Assembly: GCA_025360895.1 (NCBI GenBank)
Contig: JANYBF010000470.1
Coordinates: forward strand, 1 to 14,364
Length of the DNA stretch: 14,364 nt
DNA from: Verrucomicrobiota bacterium
Lineage (GTDB): Bacteria; Verrucomicrobiota; Verrucomicrobiia; Limisphaerales; JADLHS01
Direction: 5' to 3'
The notes beneath the pieces were generated by a model that saw only the letters and a list, made by a program, of their open reading frames with translations, ran no database searches and was not told where the DNA came from. The stretch's first letter is position 1, and each line of letters opens with the position of its first letter. The position numbers were made by a program, and so were the translations under genes. Positions 14,051 through 14,364 of this stretch are shown one piece after another.

Positions 14051-14364
14051 ATGTCAGCCATAAGTTCAAGACGGCTTCGCGCCGGAATTGCCCTTATTGG
14101 AGACTCGGGCACTCACATTGTCGCGGGCGTATTCCCGCGTCTCATCACTGGCTTTGAATCCGATCGTAACCGTTTGCGGCGTGCCGCGCCGAACCGAGCC
14201 CAACCCGAGTTCGGGTTCGCTCTCGCTGATTCATCGCTAACCGTAATGAAAATTGTCTGGCATGGTCCGTTAGTGTGTGCGCAAGGCGAGAAGAAGTTAC
14301 TGGCTCCGCCGGCCATTCAGAAGTTCAAGCTTGAGTTCATTCGCACCATAGACTTTGTCCAGCG
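14051..14364 (+). CDS. Possible hypothetical protein, partial at the right edge (uncertain)
   Basis: A frame with ATG at 14051 stays open for about 104 codons to the window edge. It begins MSAISSRRLRAGIALIGDSG and later reads PAIQKFKLEFIRTIDF. No family is recognised. Support is weak: it uses several codons that are uncommon in the neighbouring genes (TTA, CTA, TCA, ATA), and it has only a distant GGGGGA upstream. A codon-aligned minus-strand frame also looks protein-like in two parts: 14066-14230 (VTIGFKASDETREYARDNV near its end) and 14297-14362 (LDKVYGANELKLELLNGRR then stop). Several stops lie between these parts. The true gene could therefore be on either strand, or this may be a decayed minus-strand gene or non-coding sequence. 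Confidence 0.22.
   Translation, partial: MSAISSRRLRAGIALIGDSGTHIVAGVFPRLITGFESDRNRLRRAAPNRAQPEFGFALADSSLTVMKIVWHGPLVCAQGEKKLLAPPAIQKFKLEFIRTIDFVQ

Noticed and set aside
13815..14063. 82-codon plus-strand frame over the small membrane gene
   Set aside because: Its product is a low-complexity Gln/Asp/Arg sequence, while the opposite strand encodes a coherent two-helix membrane protein.
14122..14139. CGCGGG/CCCGCG inverted repeat
   Set aside because: It is only 6 bp, made of GC-rich codon-like sequence without a T-run, and easily expected by chance at this base composition.
14113..14316. 67-codon minus-strand frame
   Set aside because: Composition is unlike a natural protein and no start signal is seen; the other minus-strand frame is more protein-like.

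Overview
The window looks like a chromosomal segment of a free-living member of the Verrucomicrobiota (Pedosphaera/Limisphaerales-like). This is an inference from the gene set: a PEP-CTERM protein with autotransporter-associated beta-strand repeats, a TIGR03790-type protein (a family reported mainly in exosortase-bearing phyla), an mcsA-mcsB-clpC cluster without ctsR, and start regions almost without Shine-Dalgarno sequences. No tRNA, rRNA, CRISPR array or insertion sequence was seen. Eight substantial genes lie on the plus strand, and one small gene lies on the minus strand near the right end.

Left part (1-2622): the 3' portion of a DNA topoisomerase III gene with three zinc-binding C-terminal repeats, then a complete XerC/XerD-type tyrosine recombinase. 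Both fit chromosome topology and segregation. Next (2802-4385) is a secreted beta-strand-repeat protein with a PEP-CTERM sorting tail.

Centre (4650-9717): a tight run of a branched-chain aminotransferase gene (ilvE), mcsA, mcsB and clpC, with gaps of 4, 5 and 15 bases, closed by a clear intrinsic terminator. McsA and McsB form a protein-arginine kinase, and ClpC unfolds arginine-phosphorylated proteins for ClpP. The McsB RDxxRA motif and both phosphoarginine-binding glutamates of ClpC are present, so the pathway looks intact. The usual repressor gene ctsR is absent and ilvE holds its place.

Right part (9748-13775): two adjacent secreted-protein genes. One encodes a TIGR03790-family protein with long Ig-like extensions. 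The other encodes a subtilisin-like protease with an N-terminal secretin/TonB-type (STN-like) domain and a propeptide. The TIGR03790 family is reported only from genomes with exosortase, which agrees with the PEP-CTERM protein upstream. No exosortase gene is in the window.

Right end (13776-14364): a 51-residue two-helix membrane protein on the minus strand, then about 370 bases whose coding content is ambiguous, with codon-aligned open frames on both strands.
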